A stretch of DNA of 64,000 nucleotides from contig CAKMRJ010005634.1 in assembly GCA_928212115.1 (NCBI GenBank), positions 258,156,019-258,220,018 on the forward strand, written 5' to 3'. Source of the DNA: Lactuca virosa (Eukaryota > Streptophyta > Magnoliopsida > Asterales > Asteraceae). A program made the position numbers and the translations under genes. This document shows, piece by piece, positions 10,268 to 20,915 of this stretch. The notes under the pieces are model-generated. The model searched no databases. It was given only the letters and a program-made list of their open reading frames with translations, and was not told the DNA's origin. Position 1 is the first letter of the stretch. Each line of letters starts with the position of its first letter.

Positions 10268-10284
10268 CCAAGGCTCTGATACCA
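10268..10284 (-). other. TE2 primer-binding site
   Basis: Minus-strand TGGTATCAGAGCCTTGG, complementary to initiator-Met tRNA, three bases from the LTR. Confidence 0.85.
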
Positions 10285-10516
10285 ACTTGAAACATCCCAA
10301 AAATATAGTCTAAAAATTTCGTTTTAAATCATTAATAAATCTATAATTATCTTTCAACATATAAAAATCATAAATCGTGTATCTCAAGAATATCATAACA
10401 TCTGTCAAATATATCAGAGTATAAACATCCCAGGATGAACAGATGGTGTGTGCACTGCAATCATCCCGAGCTCCTCTTTTGAAAACCGAAGTACCTGAAA
10501 CCAAAACTGAAAACCG

Positions 10517-10531
10517 TAAGCACGAAGCTTA
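10517..10531 (-). other. LTR 3'-end stem-loop (TE2)
   Basis: TAAGC / GCTTA stem with a 5-nt loop, followed on the minus strand by a TTTCAGG-type site. The same position in TE5 (21635-21649) has the same stem; TE8 has CAAC/GTTG instead. Confidence 0.5.
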
Positions 10532-10578
10532 GTGACTCTCCCCAAACTACCACATACCATACACATAATCATGCTACT

Positions 10579-11080
10579 GAGAGATACGGGCCCCACCCAC
10601 ACTCCGCTAACTAGGAGATACGGGCCCCGCCCACACTCCGCTAACTAGAAGATACGGGCCCCGCCCACACTCCGCTAACTAGGAGATACGGTCCTCGCCC
10701 ACACTCCGCTAACTAGGAGATACGGGCCCCGCCCATACTCCTCTGACTATGAGATACGGGCCCCGCCCACACTCCGCTAACTAGGAGATACGGGCCCCGC
10801 CCACACTCTGCTGACTAGGAGATACGGACCCCGCCCACACTCAACTGATCATGAGATACGGGCCCCGCCCACACTCGAATAATAATAAGATACGGGCCCC
10901 GCCCACACTCACATACATAAACAAACACATACAAGTATCACACAGATAAAAAATACACAACCTACCATGATACCAATAACCATACTCAAATAATAATGAG
11001 ATATGGGCCCTGCACACACTCAGCTAATAATGAGATACAAGCCCCACCCACACTCGAATAATAATGAGATACGGGCCCCG
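10579..11080. repeat. 34-bp minisatellite with GGGCCCCGCCC (TE2 LTR)
   Basis: About ten 34-bp units (10579-10912) built on GATACGGGCCCCGCCCACAC, then a second block of three (10992-11080). A flanking AAACAAACACATACAAGT segment is duplicated (about 10920 and 11100), so a larger unit was copied. Confidence 0.85.
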
Positions 11081-11399
11081 CCCACACTCACATACATAAA
11101 CAAACACATACAAGTATCACACAGACAACAAGTATAGCAATCCAACAATCTGACTGATATATATACTTTGGTAATAATGGGATACGGGCCCGCCCACACT
11201 CTCTGTTCCTATCAAGAACATATAAACTACACGGGTCGGCATTGTTGCCTTAGACCCGTTCCGACTGGAAGATGACTCACCTCGCACTGCTGGAGTCCCG
11301 CGAATAAATCTCTGGTTGCTAGCTGACAGATCCCTAGACTGTCAATATCAAAATAAAACCCAATTAACCATTTGGGTCCCAACACATATCCATAAATCC

Positions 11400-11780
11400 A
11401 TGCTTGGGGTAAAAGACTACTTTGCCCCTAACTGGGCTTGATTCAAGCCCAAGGCCCAATCTAAAGGCCCAAAAGTCTAATAATGAACCAAAGCCCAACA
11501 TATGACCCAATTTTCCAAATTAAGCCCAAACCCTTACATGGTCTTACCTTAATGCACAACCATTTATTCTGGTCCAAACACTTGGAAATTCAATGGTCCA
11601 ATATCTCATAATCATCAAGGCCCATTTATGGCCCAATTTTCCTAATTGGGCCTAAACCGGTCCAATGGGCCTTATCCTAAGGCCCAATCCAAATATTCTA
11701 GTCCATACTTGTTCTTGGATGGCCCATCAATAGTCCAAACATCTAGGCCCAAAAGAAGAGGCCCAACTCAAAACCCAATG
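11400..11780. promoter_or_regulatory. GGCCCA/TGGGCC-rich stretch (TE2 LTR)
   Basis: More than ten copies of GGCCCA or AGCCCA within about 380 bp. TGGGCC/GGCCCA is the core of plant site II elements bound by TCP factors; function here is inference. Confidence 0.35.
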
Positions 11781-12191
11781 CAATTAGGGTTTTCACATGA
11801 AATAACGATTAGGGTTAAGTGTCCTCACTTAACCCATTAAGGACTTAACCCATTAAGTCCATTATTCCACTAAGCCATCATACAATGGAGTCGGCATAAG
11901 TCATAACTTCAGTCCATTGGTCCAAACGCGGGTCTCGATAGGTCCAAACCAATATTTTCTAAAATTAGGGTTTTCTAAACCCTAATTAGGGTTTCTAACC
12001 CAATCACCATCCAACTAAGTCCAAAATTAAGCTTTTAGGTCAACTAGGGTTTCATCATGTCGAGCACCACCCACTGCCACCTCGGGCTGTAGTGGTGGTG
12101 GTGGTGGCTTTTCCTTCAATCCTTCCTCCAAAAACGTTTATAAAAGTCCCATTTTACTAAAAATACTCACAACATCATATCATACACACAC

Positions 12192-12536
12192 AGCCACCAC
12201 CATACGGTGGCTGGTGGTGGCGAAGCGGTGATAAGAGGCGGTAGCCACCACCTTGAGGTGGTGGTGGTGGGTTTTCCGGCCATATATCGCGCCCACAACT
12301 CCAAGACCACGATGAACAGCTTATATATTTGAACCCATAAACATCCGGCCACCTTTCAAGTGGCTGACGTCGCCGAAAATGACGAGATCAACGGCCAAAG
12401 GCCACCGATGGTAGTTATGACGTCGAACAGATGAGAGGAAAGAAGAAGTGGTAGGTGACGATCCTTACCGAGAACCCTCAGGTCACGCATGACCTTCTCA
12501 GTGGCGAAAACGGCTACTGCCACCGGTCTCGGTGGC
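12192..12536. promoter_or_regulatory. GCCACC/GGTGGC palindromes (TE2 LTR)
   Basis: Inverted repeats centred near 12202, 12254, 12356 and 12528, for example GCCACCGGTCTCGGTGGC (12519-12536). They lie around and upstream of the TATA-like site. Spacing is irregular, unlike TE5 and TE8. Confidence 0.4.
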
Positions 12537-13081
12537 TCTTCCGGCGATCCACGACATCCGACAGGAGGGTAGTATGGTGATGTTGCGATGACAACTCAGC
12601 AGGCAGCGGTCATTTGGCACTTCGTCGGTCGAAAAACAAGAGGGAAGCGGGTGGTGATGGCGACCGGTGGTTAGGAGGTATAAGGTGGCGGCTAGCTCAA
12701 ATATTTAGGGTTAGGGTTTTCTTGATGCATCATAATGAAACGGGAAGGGAAGGAATGGGTTAAGTCCCGTGTTTTTCCTTCAAACTTAATTCATTTTTAT
12801 ACACTTTGATCCCTCCTCCATAAAGATTTTTCAATTTAATTCCAAATTTTACCTTTTAGCCCTTGCCCTCAGAAATCTTTACAAAGTGGCTCCAAAATTT
12901 ACACTTAACCCCCACAATTCCAACAATTTTGACAATTAACTCACATGGCTAACATCCCTAAAATTAATACGGATTTAGGGCTCAAATAAAATAATATAAA
13001 AATACATTTCTCACCTCGGGGTTCATTTATTTATTTGGTTAATTTAATCTTATTTATTTATTTAATAAACGGGGTGTTACA

Positions 13082-15058
13082 TTTGGCTTGGCAGTTTCCA
13101 TATGGATGATATGGGGTGGCTAGAGTTCCGAGGCGGGGGGTTTGAGTTATCAGTTATCCAGTTCGGTTAGGTGCAGCGTTCGTTGGTGTCAACAAAATCT
13201 CTTCTGTCTTGTTTCTTTTGGTTGTTTCAGTTGTAATCTTGGGCGATCTATTGAAAGTTATTATATTGATCAATTTTGGTTCTAACATGAAATTTATGTA
13301 TGTCTGGATCGTTTCTATTGTAAGGTTGTAAATGTGTGTTGGAACTCTTTGGATTTTGTCGTTATGAGTTGTCGTTATTTTGAAGCTCTTAAGTTTTGTT
13401 GAAGGATTCAGATTCCTTTATGTTGGGTGATGTGAGGAGTAATTGTTAGGAGCCATGTGTTGGAGTTATTGGATTGACTTGAGAATTTCGAATGGTTATG
13501 AAGTTTTCGGGGTTTAGTCGAATCTAAGTAGGGGAGCATCTCTTCTTCATATGGAAATATTTCGAGTTCAAGTTATCTAGGTGTTTCGCATTCAAGGATA
13601 GTGGGTAATAGGTTCAGATGGTCGTCAAGAATGAAGCTCGTGTAAGAAGTAGTGTTCATCATTCAATTGTGAGAAGGGAAGCAGATGTCAAGGATTCCAG
13701 GTTATCTCGTTTGAAGGCTTAAGGCATCGACAGCAACGTAATTTTTGGGCTAGTTTCTAGATTCAGTTTGAGGGTGGTGTAAGGGCCTCTCTGGTTGTTC
13801 TTGTCTAATGAAGGCTTTGGGGTTCGAAGCACGACCCGAATACCTGACAGGGTCTAGCAAAGTAGGGGTCCGTCCTGTGTTAGTTGTTCTTTCTATCTTG
13901 GTAGGTCTGTGTGGAAGACCACGGGGGAGCCTGTGGCAATCTCCGGAATGTTGTAAGTATTTATCAGTTTCGTAGCATTCATTTGGTCGTGGTAGTCCAT
14001 TGCGGTGGTGATTGTAAGGTTGTGGGAGGATCACAGTTTTCTCTTGGGTTGAGTCGGATTTGTCATTGTTGTTTAGCCGTTCCTTGTGTAGATATGAAAG
14101 TTGTTAGAGTTGTGTCGATGTTTAGGCATGTATAGCTTTTGATGGTTGGCGAGACTCATTTTTTTATGCTATCTTGGGTGAGACCCATAGGTGAGACTCG
14201 TTTGTTCATGCAATCTTGGGTGAGACACGTAGGGAAGGCCCATTTGTTCATGTTATCTTGTGTGAGACCCATGGGTGAGGACCGTTTGTTTATGATATAT
14301 TGGGTGAGACCCGTGGGCGAGGCCCGTTTGTTTATGATGTCTTGGGTGAGACCCATTGGCGAGGTCTGTTTGGTTATGTTATCTTGGTTGAGGCTCGGGT
14401 GCGAACATGTTTTATGTGGATAGGTTTTTTTTAGGGTTTGCTTTCGCGTCCAAGTGTGAGATTGTTTGGCTCTAGTGGTTAGACGTGGGTTAAAGATGGA
14501 ACAAGGTGGTAAGGATTTTGGTTAGATAAAATTTGCGAATTTTTGGTCTGCATGATTGAAGTACAAGCTGGTGTAGTCTTTGCATGATGGGCTTTTGATG
14601 GGGTTCCTCTTGGTAGACCAGGTTGGGGAGACCTCGATCGAATCGGAGTGGCGAGTTTCTGGTCGGCATGGTTGAGATTCGGGCGACTTTCTGTCTGGAA
14701 TTCGGGCATGGTTTTGGAGTTTTCAGAATTAGATGAGGAAATAACTTTCTTTGATGTTAGATAGTTGTGATGGCATTGTTCTTCGTTGGGTCGCATGTTT
14801 CTCGCTAGGGTTTAAATCAACATCTATGTCGGAAAAAGGAGATGTCGGTTAGGGTGTTAACCATGGCTGAAATTGTTAGGGTTTGACTTTTGGATGTTTT
14901 CGTCATGTTTTGACTTATGTGCTTGGTTTTGGGGTATGTCCGTGTTATTCATTACAACGTTTGGCATTCAAGGTGCATCGACTCGTATTGAAGGAAATGG
15001 GATCGGAAGACCCACAAGGGATTCAGAGGGTGTTTAAGGAAATATTGATAAGGGGATT
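13082..15058 (+). other. TE3 non-coding spacer
   Basis: Two kb with no recognisable protein. Contains GTTGTAAG, GTAGCATTCA and GTGGGAGGA-like words shared with the TE5 spacer, and a 42-bp tandem repeat. Confidence 0.5.
14171..14422. repeat. 42-bp tandem repeat (TE3 interior)
   Basis: Six units starting at 14171, 14213, 14255, 14297, 14339 and 14381, based on ATCTTGGGTGAGACCC. Because 42 is divisible by three, both strands stay open as 14-residue repeats; I do not call a gene. Confidence 0.85.
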
Positions 15059-15096
15059 GATTTCAAGGAAGAAATCTAATTTAAGTGGAGGAGAGT
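15059..15096 (+). other. TE3 pre-tract hairpin and polypurine tract
   Basis: GATTTC/GAAATC stem-loop (15059-15076), then AAGTGGAGGAGAGT directly before the LTR. TE5 has the same arrangement with a longer stem. Confidence 0.75.
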
Positions 15097-15170
15097 TGTA
15101 ACACCCTTTTCCTTGAATGGATCAATGGATGGCATAAGGGAGTCAGAGGCATGGATTTGAGAAAAATCCT

Positions 15171-15251
15171 ATGCCACTACGTGGCATAAAATTTGTTGAA
15201 TGCATATTTTGGAAGACTCCACGACGTGGAAGTAGATTGGCCATAATGTGG
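15171..15251. promoter_or_regulatory. Phased palindromes upstream of TATA (TE3)
   Basis: CCACTACGTGG, CCACGACGTGG and CCATAATGTGG are centred at 15179, 15224 and 15246, giving spacings of 45 and 22 bp, and end about 40 bp before the TATA-like box. Confidence 0.5.
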
Positions 15252-15883
15252 CGAGCGTGGCAGCCCAAGCCCATGAGTTTTTAGGGGTTTCTCTATATTT
15301 AAGCTCCTGAACTTCAAGTTAGGGTATCCTTTCCAGCTTCCAACCTCTCCATTTCGAAAACCCTACCCCCTTTGAGTGTTCTTGGCAATTTGAAGACTCA
15401 TTTCTCACATTTTGGTGTGGATCTTGAAGGCCAAGTTTCTTGCAAAGTGTTTTGTTGAAGGGCTCAAGTGTAGATCTAGTAAGAGGACTTCATTTCTAGA
15501 CCATTGTGAGTAAAAAGCTTTCATCTTGATCTTTAGTTTGCTAGATCTTGTAGTTTGATATTTATGTCCCTTTTTGGTCCTTGTGAGCTTGTGCTTGGTG
15601 TTGGGTGAACTCTAAAACTTCTTAAGCTTATTTTATCATCTCATAATCATGTTGGATTGGGAAAGTTTTCATCTTGATCTTGTTCTTGAAGCCATGCATG
15701 TTTTAGGAAGGGTTTTATGTTATTATGGACATAGAATTATAGATGAAGCTTTATGATGGTGTCCTAATGGATAAAGTTGGAAACTTTTATCCATTAAGTT
15801 AGTAAAAATAACTAGATGTGAAGTTTTTGGCTTTGGTCTGAAGGAATTAAGCACCTGATGGAGATTTTGGTATTCTGTCAGAA

Positions 15884-16057
15884 GCCACGACGTGGCCTAG
15901 GGTTTTCCATGACATGGCGGTGCTTGGAATAGCGACTATTTTGTCCTGGCATTTCCATGACGTGACCAATGAGAGCCCATGACATGGCAGTGTCATGCAT
16001 GTTGACTATTTGACCTTGCGTTCCCACGACGTGGCCAAATAGGGGCCATGACGTGGC
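15884..16057. promoter_or_regulatory. Three phased palindrome pairs (TE3)
   Basis: CACGACGTG and its deaminated forms (CATGACATG, CATGACGTG) are centred at 15890/15912, 15960/15982 and 16029/16051. Within-pair spacing is always 22 bp and pair period 69-70 bp. The spacers differ. Confidence 0.7.
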
Positions 16058-16726
16058 GTTCACTTTGACCAAGTTGACTGTTGACCTTTGACTAGTTTTA
16101 CTTGTAGTCAAACTTGGAGGATTTGGGTTGCTGATTGAGGATTTATCTGTCTTGGTGTTAGTCGGTTCACGAGATTAAGTAGTGTAAGGTATGAAAGCGT
16201 TATGTTTCTTTGGTTTATCAGTTTAGGTAAGTTTCTTACTATGTCAGGTATCCCATTGTATATTCTTTGCATGGTAGGATAGAGGTATTGTTAGAGTACA
16301 ATTATGCTAGTAACCTAGGGGGAGCTCTTGTTATGCCTTGCAGTTAGGGCACTTGATGCTTTTGTATGCTAGACTAGTAGGATTTGATTGTTGATCGTAT
16401 GATTCTGTTTGGAGGCATGTTTGGCAGGGTAGCTAGGGAAGGCTAGTTGCCAAGGGAATGCACTATGGTATTTATGCATGTGTGTTTGATATATGGTTAT
16501 GTGGTAGTGACATAGTGGGTCTTATGTAGTCTAAGTTGGATAGCCTGAGAACTCTTGGTCTAATGCATACTTGTGATGTTCTTGTCTGATTGTTCACTCT
16601 TGGGTGGATCATCTGCTCGGCTATCTGTATGATCCTTGACTACATACAACTTTATGTCTTGTATAGAGGACTAGGAGGTGGATCCAGGCAGTGGGGGTTG
16701 GGATGGGCTCGTTTACTCCTTGGGTT

Positions 16727-16821
16727 AGGCCTGTTTTCATGTTGGGTTGGGCCCGTTTTCATGTTGGGTTGGGCCCGTTGGTATGGTGGGTTGGGCCCAT
16801 TATATGAGTTGGGTTGGGCCC
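16727..16821. repeat. 22-bp repeats around GGGCCC (TE3 LTR)
   Basis: AGGCCT/GGGCCC palindromes at 16727, 16749, 16771, 16793 and 16816, spaced 22, 22, 22 and 23 bp, in a TTGGGTTGGGCCCGTTTT context. Confidence 0.8.
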
Positions 16822-17135
16822 ATTGGATATGATGCATGTATATGGATAGGAGACTTGTTGCTCAACGCCAGAGTCGAGTTCTTGTGTGAATGCATTGTAT
16901 GTATGATGGAATATATGGACTTGTTGCTCACTAAGCTTTATTCTTACATTTGTGGATTAAACATTTTGCAGGTCGATTCGTGAGAAGAGCTCGGTGGGAC
17001 TGTACACACGCATCGAAGATGTTCATTTCCACATTTTTGTAAATTTAACTCTAATAATGTATTGTTCAAATCAATCAAATGTTACTCAATGGTTTTTGAA
17101 GAAAATTTTTAATTGATTATTATATTTTAGACAAA

Positions 17136-18049
17136 ATTGAAAGAATGGTCCCTGTGGTTAGGTGGAAATTACCATTTTGGGCCAAAAAGGTTTGGACTAG
17201 CACTCATGGTCCAAAGGTTTTCATTTTGTTGCTACTTTTGTCCAAACCCTTAATTGTTGTCACTTTTCCCTCGTTAACATGTATTTGACTTGTCAAAGGG
17301 AGGGTATTTTCGTCATTCCCTATTTCACTCCCTTTATTTAATTAATAAAACCCTCATACGTATTTCCCCTTACCGTCATATGGATAAAAGCATCGACCGT
17401 ACTCGCATTTATAGTCCTAATTAGATAGTTAGTCTGTTCAAATTTGTTCGTCATTAAGTGAGGATCAAGAAACCTAATCCTATTTCCAAGTTATAAGCTT
17501 CGATCAGGCAAGTTGATCAGTGAATGCAAATACCAATGTGGAGCGTAAGGTTGTATAAGAAGCAATTCAACGAAAGGGTGGCATAAGGTACGTATTTCTT
17601 TTTGCTCACTAAGTTGCATTTTTTATGTGCAATCCTCTCATCCAAAACTTCTTTTTTGTTCATATTTTGAAGATGGACACCCTACATTGTTTACCATCAA
17701 GCTACATCATGGGGGTGAATTCACAAAGTTTCCAAATGTCAACTAGATTGATGGAACTGTGACATATGTTAATATGGTGGATATATAAGAATTTTTTGTT
17801 CATGAAATGGATGTCATCATGAAAGCGTTAGGATACTTAGTTCTTTTGGTTATCCCCTATCATTTTCGGTTGCCCAAGGAAGACATGCATTTTGGACTAC
17901 GTGCCCTAAGAAACGATGATGACCTTCATAATCTTGCCTAATATGTGAAGGAGCATAAAGTCATAAGGGTGTACAATGAACACGGTATGACAAAATTACT
18001 TACTTACTTTATGGATCCTAAACCTATTAAAAAGTTTATAATCGAGCAA
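17136..18049 (+). mobile_element. Mutator-like element fragment
   Basis: Begins near AATGGTCCCTGTGGTTAGG, a phrase typical of plant transposon ends, and includes a PB1-like coding remnant. It is cut on the right by gypsy protease sequence. The left boundary is approximate and no matching terminal inverted repeat is in the window. Confidence 0.5.
17666..18049 (+). pseudogene. MULE gene N-terminus with PB1-like domain, broken
   Basis: One frame starting near 17666 reads FTIKLHHGGEFTKFP, then DGTVTYVNMVDI, VHEMDVIMKALGY, PYHFRLP and LTYFMDPKPIKKF. This ordered set is what I associate with the PB1-like N-terminal domain of Mutator-family transposase-related genes abundant in Asteraceae. Stops at three places (after FPNVN, after VNMVDI and after LHNLA) break it. 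The frame runs directly into the protease remnant of TE4 near 18049. The transposase core and SWIM zinc finger are absent. Family assignment rests on remembered motif order only. Confidence 0.55.
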
Positions 18050-19820
18050 ATGAGTCGGTCCTTTGTAGCCTAATATTTTAGTAGGGATTTCGATATGACC
18101 CTTGGCGAGTTGGAGTGTCCATTACGGGTTTCTATCGCCAACGAACATGGGATTTCTGCATCCAGAGTGTATTCGAGTTGTGTCTTGGAGATTTCGAGGT
18201 GCCTTATCCAATTTCTTTGATTCCCATCCCCATGGGGGATGTATGCGTGATAGTGGGGATGGATTGCCTGAGCAGGTTTGGTGCTATGATTGACTGTGAT
18301 GGTCAGCGAGTAGTAGTTCAAACCCCAAGTGGGGGAGAACCGGTCATCTATGGAGAGGGTACCAGGGTTGGATCAGGGTTTTGTTCGGCGGCAAGGGCTC
18401 GACAGTATATTCAGCATGGTTGTGGGGGTTATCTCGCCCATGATATGCAGGTGGAGGAGCACGCACCGGTTTTAGAGGTGCCAATCGTTAGGGAGTTTGT
18501 TGATGTGTTTCCGGAGGAGTTATCTGGTGTGCCTCCCGAGAGGTAGGTTGAGTTCAGGATTGACCTAGTGCCAGATGCGGATCCAATTGCCAAGGCGTCG
18601 TACCGTTTGGCACCACCTGAGATATAGGGGTTACCTATTGGCTTCAAGATCTTCTAGGGCAAGCAATTCATCAGACCGAGCAGTTCGCAGTGGGGGGCAT
18701 CGATATTGTTTGTCAAGAAGAATGATGGTTCACACCGGATGCGCATTGATTACCGGGAGTTGAACAAGTTGACGGTGAAGAACCGTTATCCACTTCCGCG
18801 GATTGATGACCTCTTTGATCAGTTGTAGGGTTCATATTGGTTCTCCAAGATCGATTGGATGTCGGGGTATCATCAGGTGAGGGTTAGAGATGAGGACGTG
18901 GAGAAGACAACATTCCGGACTCGTTATGGGCATTACGAGTTCGTTATGGGCATGTAGTATCATCAGATGACATTTGAGACGTTGCGATAGAGATTATGTG
19001 AGGCCCCGGTGTTGACCCTTTCGGAGGGTGTTGAGGATGTCGTTGTATTTTGTGATGCATCCATCACCGGTTTGGGGGCGGTTCTTATGCAGATGGGGTG
19101 AGTGATTGCGTATGCTTCTCGGCAGCTGAAGCCGCGTGAGGCATGATATCCTACTCATGATCTAGAGTTGGGGGCAGTAGTGTTTCCCTTAAGATTTGGA
19201 GACATTATTAGTATGGGGTTCAGTGTACCGTTTGCACGGATCACAAGAGCTTGTGATATCTTATGGACCAGTCGAACCTGAACATGAGACATCGTAGGTG
19301 GCTTGATGTGGTCAAGGATTATTACTGCGAGATCCTTTACCTTCCGAGTAAAGTGAATGTGGTCATGGATGCTTTGAGCCGCAAGTCGGCTGGATCCTCA
19401 GCTGGGGATATCTGTATGAAGATATCCACTGATTCTCCACTTTTGGATTTGATCAGAGGGGCACAAGCAGAAGAAGTTAAGGAGAACTAGAAACAGGAGA
19501 GGATCATGGGCGAGATCGATAGATTTATCACCGATGGTCGGGGACTGTTGACCCAGTGTCATCAGGTTTGGGTTCTGGTTTCAGGAGGATTCAAACAGAT
19601 AGTTTTGGAAGAGGCACATAAATCTTGTTTTTCGATACACCTGGGAGCCACCAAGATGTATCGGGATTTGAGACTAAGTTACTGGTGGTCGTATATGAAG
19701 AGGGAGATAGCCTGGTACATTGAGAGGTGCTTGACATGTAGGATGGTCAAGGCCGAGAATCAAAGGTCGCAAGGCAAGATGCATCCTTTGGAGGTTCCCA
19801 TGTGGAAATGGGAATATATT
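18050..19820 (+). pseudogene. pol: TE4: gypsy pol relic (PR, RT, RNase H, IN zinc domain)
   Basis: Reads in order: protease tail (SRSFV, VIVGMDCLS, with the catalytic Asp-Ser-Gly lost at the MULE junction), a linker ending VDVFPEELSGVPPER, RT N-terminus (MRIDYRELNKLTVKNRYPLP), a deletion after RTRYGHYEF that removes the YxDD palm motif, RNase H (VVFCDASITGLGAVLMQ, THDLELGAVVF), and the integrase H2C2 zinc domain (EAHKSCFSIHLG, ERCLTCRMVKAENQ). Many stops and at least two frameshifts. It ends at MWKWEYI where TE5 is inserted. Orientation plus. It cannot make an active enzyme. Confidence 0.85.
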
Positions 19821-20106
19821 TGTAACGCCCTGTTCCGAATCGTTACCCATTTGGGTGTGGGTGATGGAATGTGGGTGGTTCGGACATTTCGAAATTGATT
19901 TTGGTGCCACGGGGTATTACGGTTAATTGGCAGCGGGCTTTTATGGAAATTGGATTTTGTGTTCGGGGAACTTTACGTCAAGTATGAGTTGATAATAGTG
20001 TAGAGCTCCTCGATACCTTTTCATGGATATAAGGATGGTCGGAATTGGAGTTGTATCAAAGAAGTTATGACCTTCAGAGTGAATTAGGGTTTGAGGGGAA
20101 AACCCT

Positions 20107-20194
20107 AGTACACGGGGCGTACTAAGGAAGTACGTGGGGCGTACTGGTGCAAGGGGGGTTACGCCATGCGTAATGGAGCGTACACTTAGCATAC
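20107..20194 (+). promoter_or_regulatory. Phased CpG palindromes upstream of TATA (TE5 5' LTR)
   Basis: GTACRNGGGGCGTAC, TTACGCCATGCGTAA and GTACACTTAGCATAC types are centred at 20115, 20137, 20166 and 20187, with spacing 22, 29 and 21 bp. They end about 55 bp before the TATA box. Confidence 0.65.
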
Positions 20195-20829
20195 TGCGGA
20201 GATGGGGAAGGGAAAGGATGAAACCCTAATTTTTAGGGATGTACCCTATATAAGCTTTATGTTCCCCTTTGGTTCATTTCTAAGCTAGCCCATACTCTAA
20301 AAACCCTAGATCGACCCTTTTAATCTCTTGGTGGTGTTCTTGATCTCTTAAAAGGTTTTTGGTGCATATTTTTCCCTTGGGAAGGAGTGAAGAGGAGCTT
20401 GAAGTTGTTTGGCTTGGTGGAGAGACTTTGGATGCAGAATTATCATCTTGTGGGGAAGCTTTTTGAGGTATCAAGTTTGCATCTTGGCTTGTGTATGATT
20501 AGATCTCTTCATGGCTAGTTTATTATGATTTTGGTCTTCTTGTTGGGTTTACGGATGAGTTAGGTTGCTTATGGGTTTTTCATTTCAGATATGAGTTTGT
20601 TTTGGTATCCTTGAGCATAAAGGTGCAAGCTTTATGTGTATTTTGGTATCATGCATGCATTAAGTCAACCATTAATCCCCTTTTAAGCTCAAGAGTTTCT
20701 TTTAGTCATGTATGGACGTAAAGTTGGCAACTTTACGTGATAATCCAGCTCAAGGAGGTCAGATCTGTGTTTTGGAAGCTTTGTCTTAATGGATTAAGTG
20801 AAAATCGAGTTTAGGCTGAATAAGGGTGA

Positions 20830-20915
20830 GTACGTTGGGCGTACAAGCAGGTACGCTTAGCGTACAAGCCTTCAAGCCAGTACGCTGCACGTACGTGCTT
20901 GTACGCCCCACATAC
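20830..20915 (+). promoter_or_regulatory. Second phased palindrome set, downstream of TATA (TE5)
   Basis: GTACGTTGGGCGTAC, GTACGCTTAGCGTAC, GTACGCTGCACGTAC and GTACGCCCCACATAC are centred at 20837, 20858, 20887 and 20908, with spacing 21, 29 and 21 bp, nearly the same as the upstream set. Being transcribed, each would also fold as an RNA hairpin. Confidence 0.7.

Larger units (their letters stand above)
7549..13081 (-). mobile_element. TE2: gypsy element with gag, left part outside window
   Basis: Minus-strand order is 5' LTR (13081-10288), primer-binding site, leader, damaged gag (9220-8283), non-coding spacer, then TE1 inserted, with bases 1-7 as the continuation. The spacer and gag are related to TE5, where gag is followed by about 2 kb of non-coding DNA and no pol, so TE2 may be the same kind of gag-only element. 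Its 3' end is not in the window. Confidence 0.75.
10288..13081 (-). repeat. TE2 5' LTR
   Basis: 2,794 bp on the minus strand, beginning TGTAACACCCC and ending GGGATGTTTCA. The 3' partner lies outside the window. It contains a 34-bp GC-rich minisatellite, a GGCCCA-rich stretch (11430-11770) and GTGGC/GCCAC palindromes upstream of a TATA-like AAATATATAAG (12320-12330, minus). Confidence 0.8.
13082..17135 (+). mobile_element. TE3: gypsy element, 3' half
   Basis: The plus-strand interior (13082-15096), purine tract and 3' LTR (from 15097) are visible; the rest lies left of the window beyond TE2. The interior has no pol or gag reading frame and resembles the post-gag spacer of TE5. The 3' LTR end is unclear because a MULE fragment follows; 17135 is approximate. 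Confidence 0.65.
15097..17135 (+). repeat. TE3 3' LTR (end uncertain)
   Basis: Starts TGTAACACCC after the purine tract. TATA-like CTATATTTAAG near 15291. Contains two sets of CACGACGTG-type palindromes, a 22-bp GGGCCC array and the ACTAAGCTT 3' stem-loop (16932-16946). No matching CA end is seen before the MULE sequence. Confidence 0.65.

Noticed and set aside
10579..11080. CRISPR-like array
   Set aside because: Contiguous 34-bp tandem units without unique spacers, inside an LTR of a plant retroelement.
14139..14423. 94-codon frame with 14-residue repeats, and an antisense twin
   Set aside because: Produced by a 42-bp tandem repeat whose unit is a multiple of three; both strands are open, and no start context or homology.
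16590..16837. Gly/Trp-rich small frames around the GGGCCC array
   Set aside because: Translation of the 22-bp minisatellite; not a gene.
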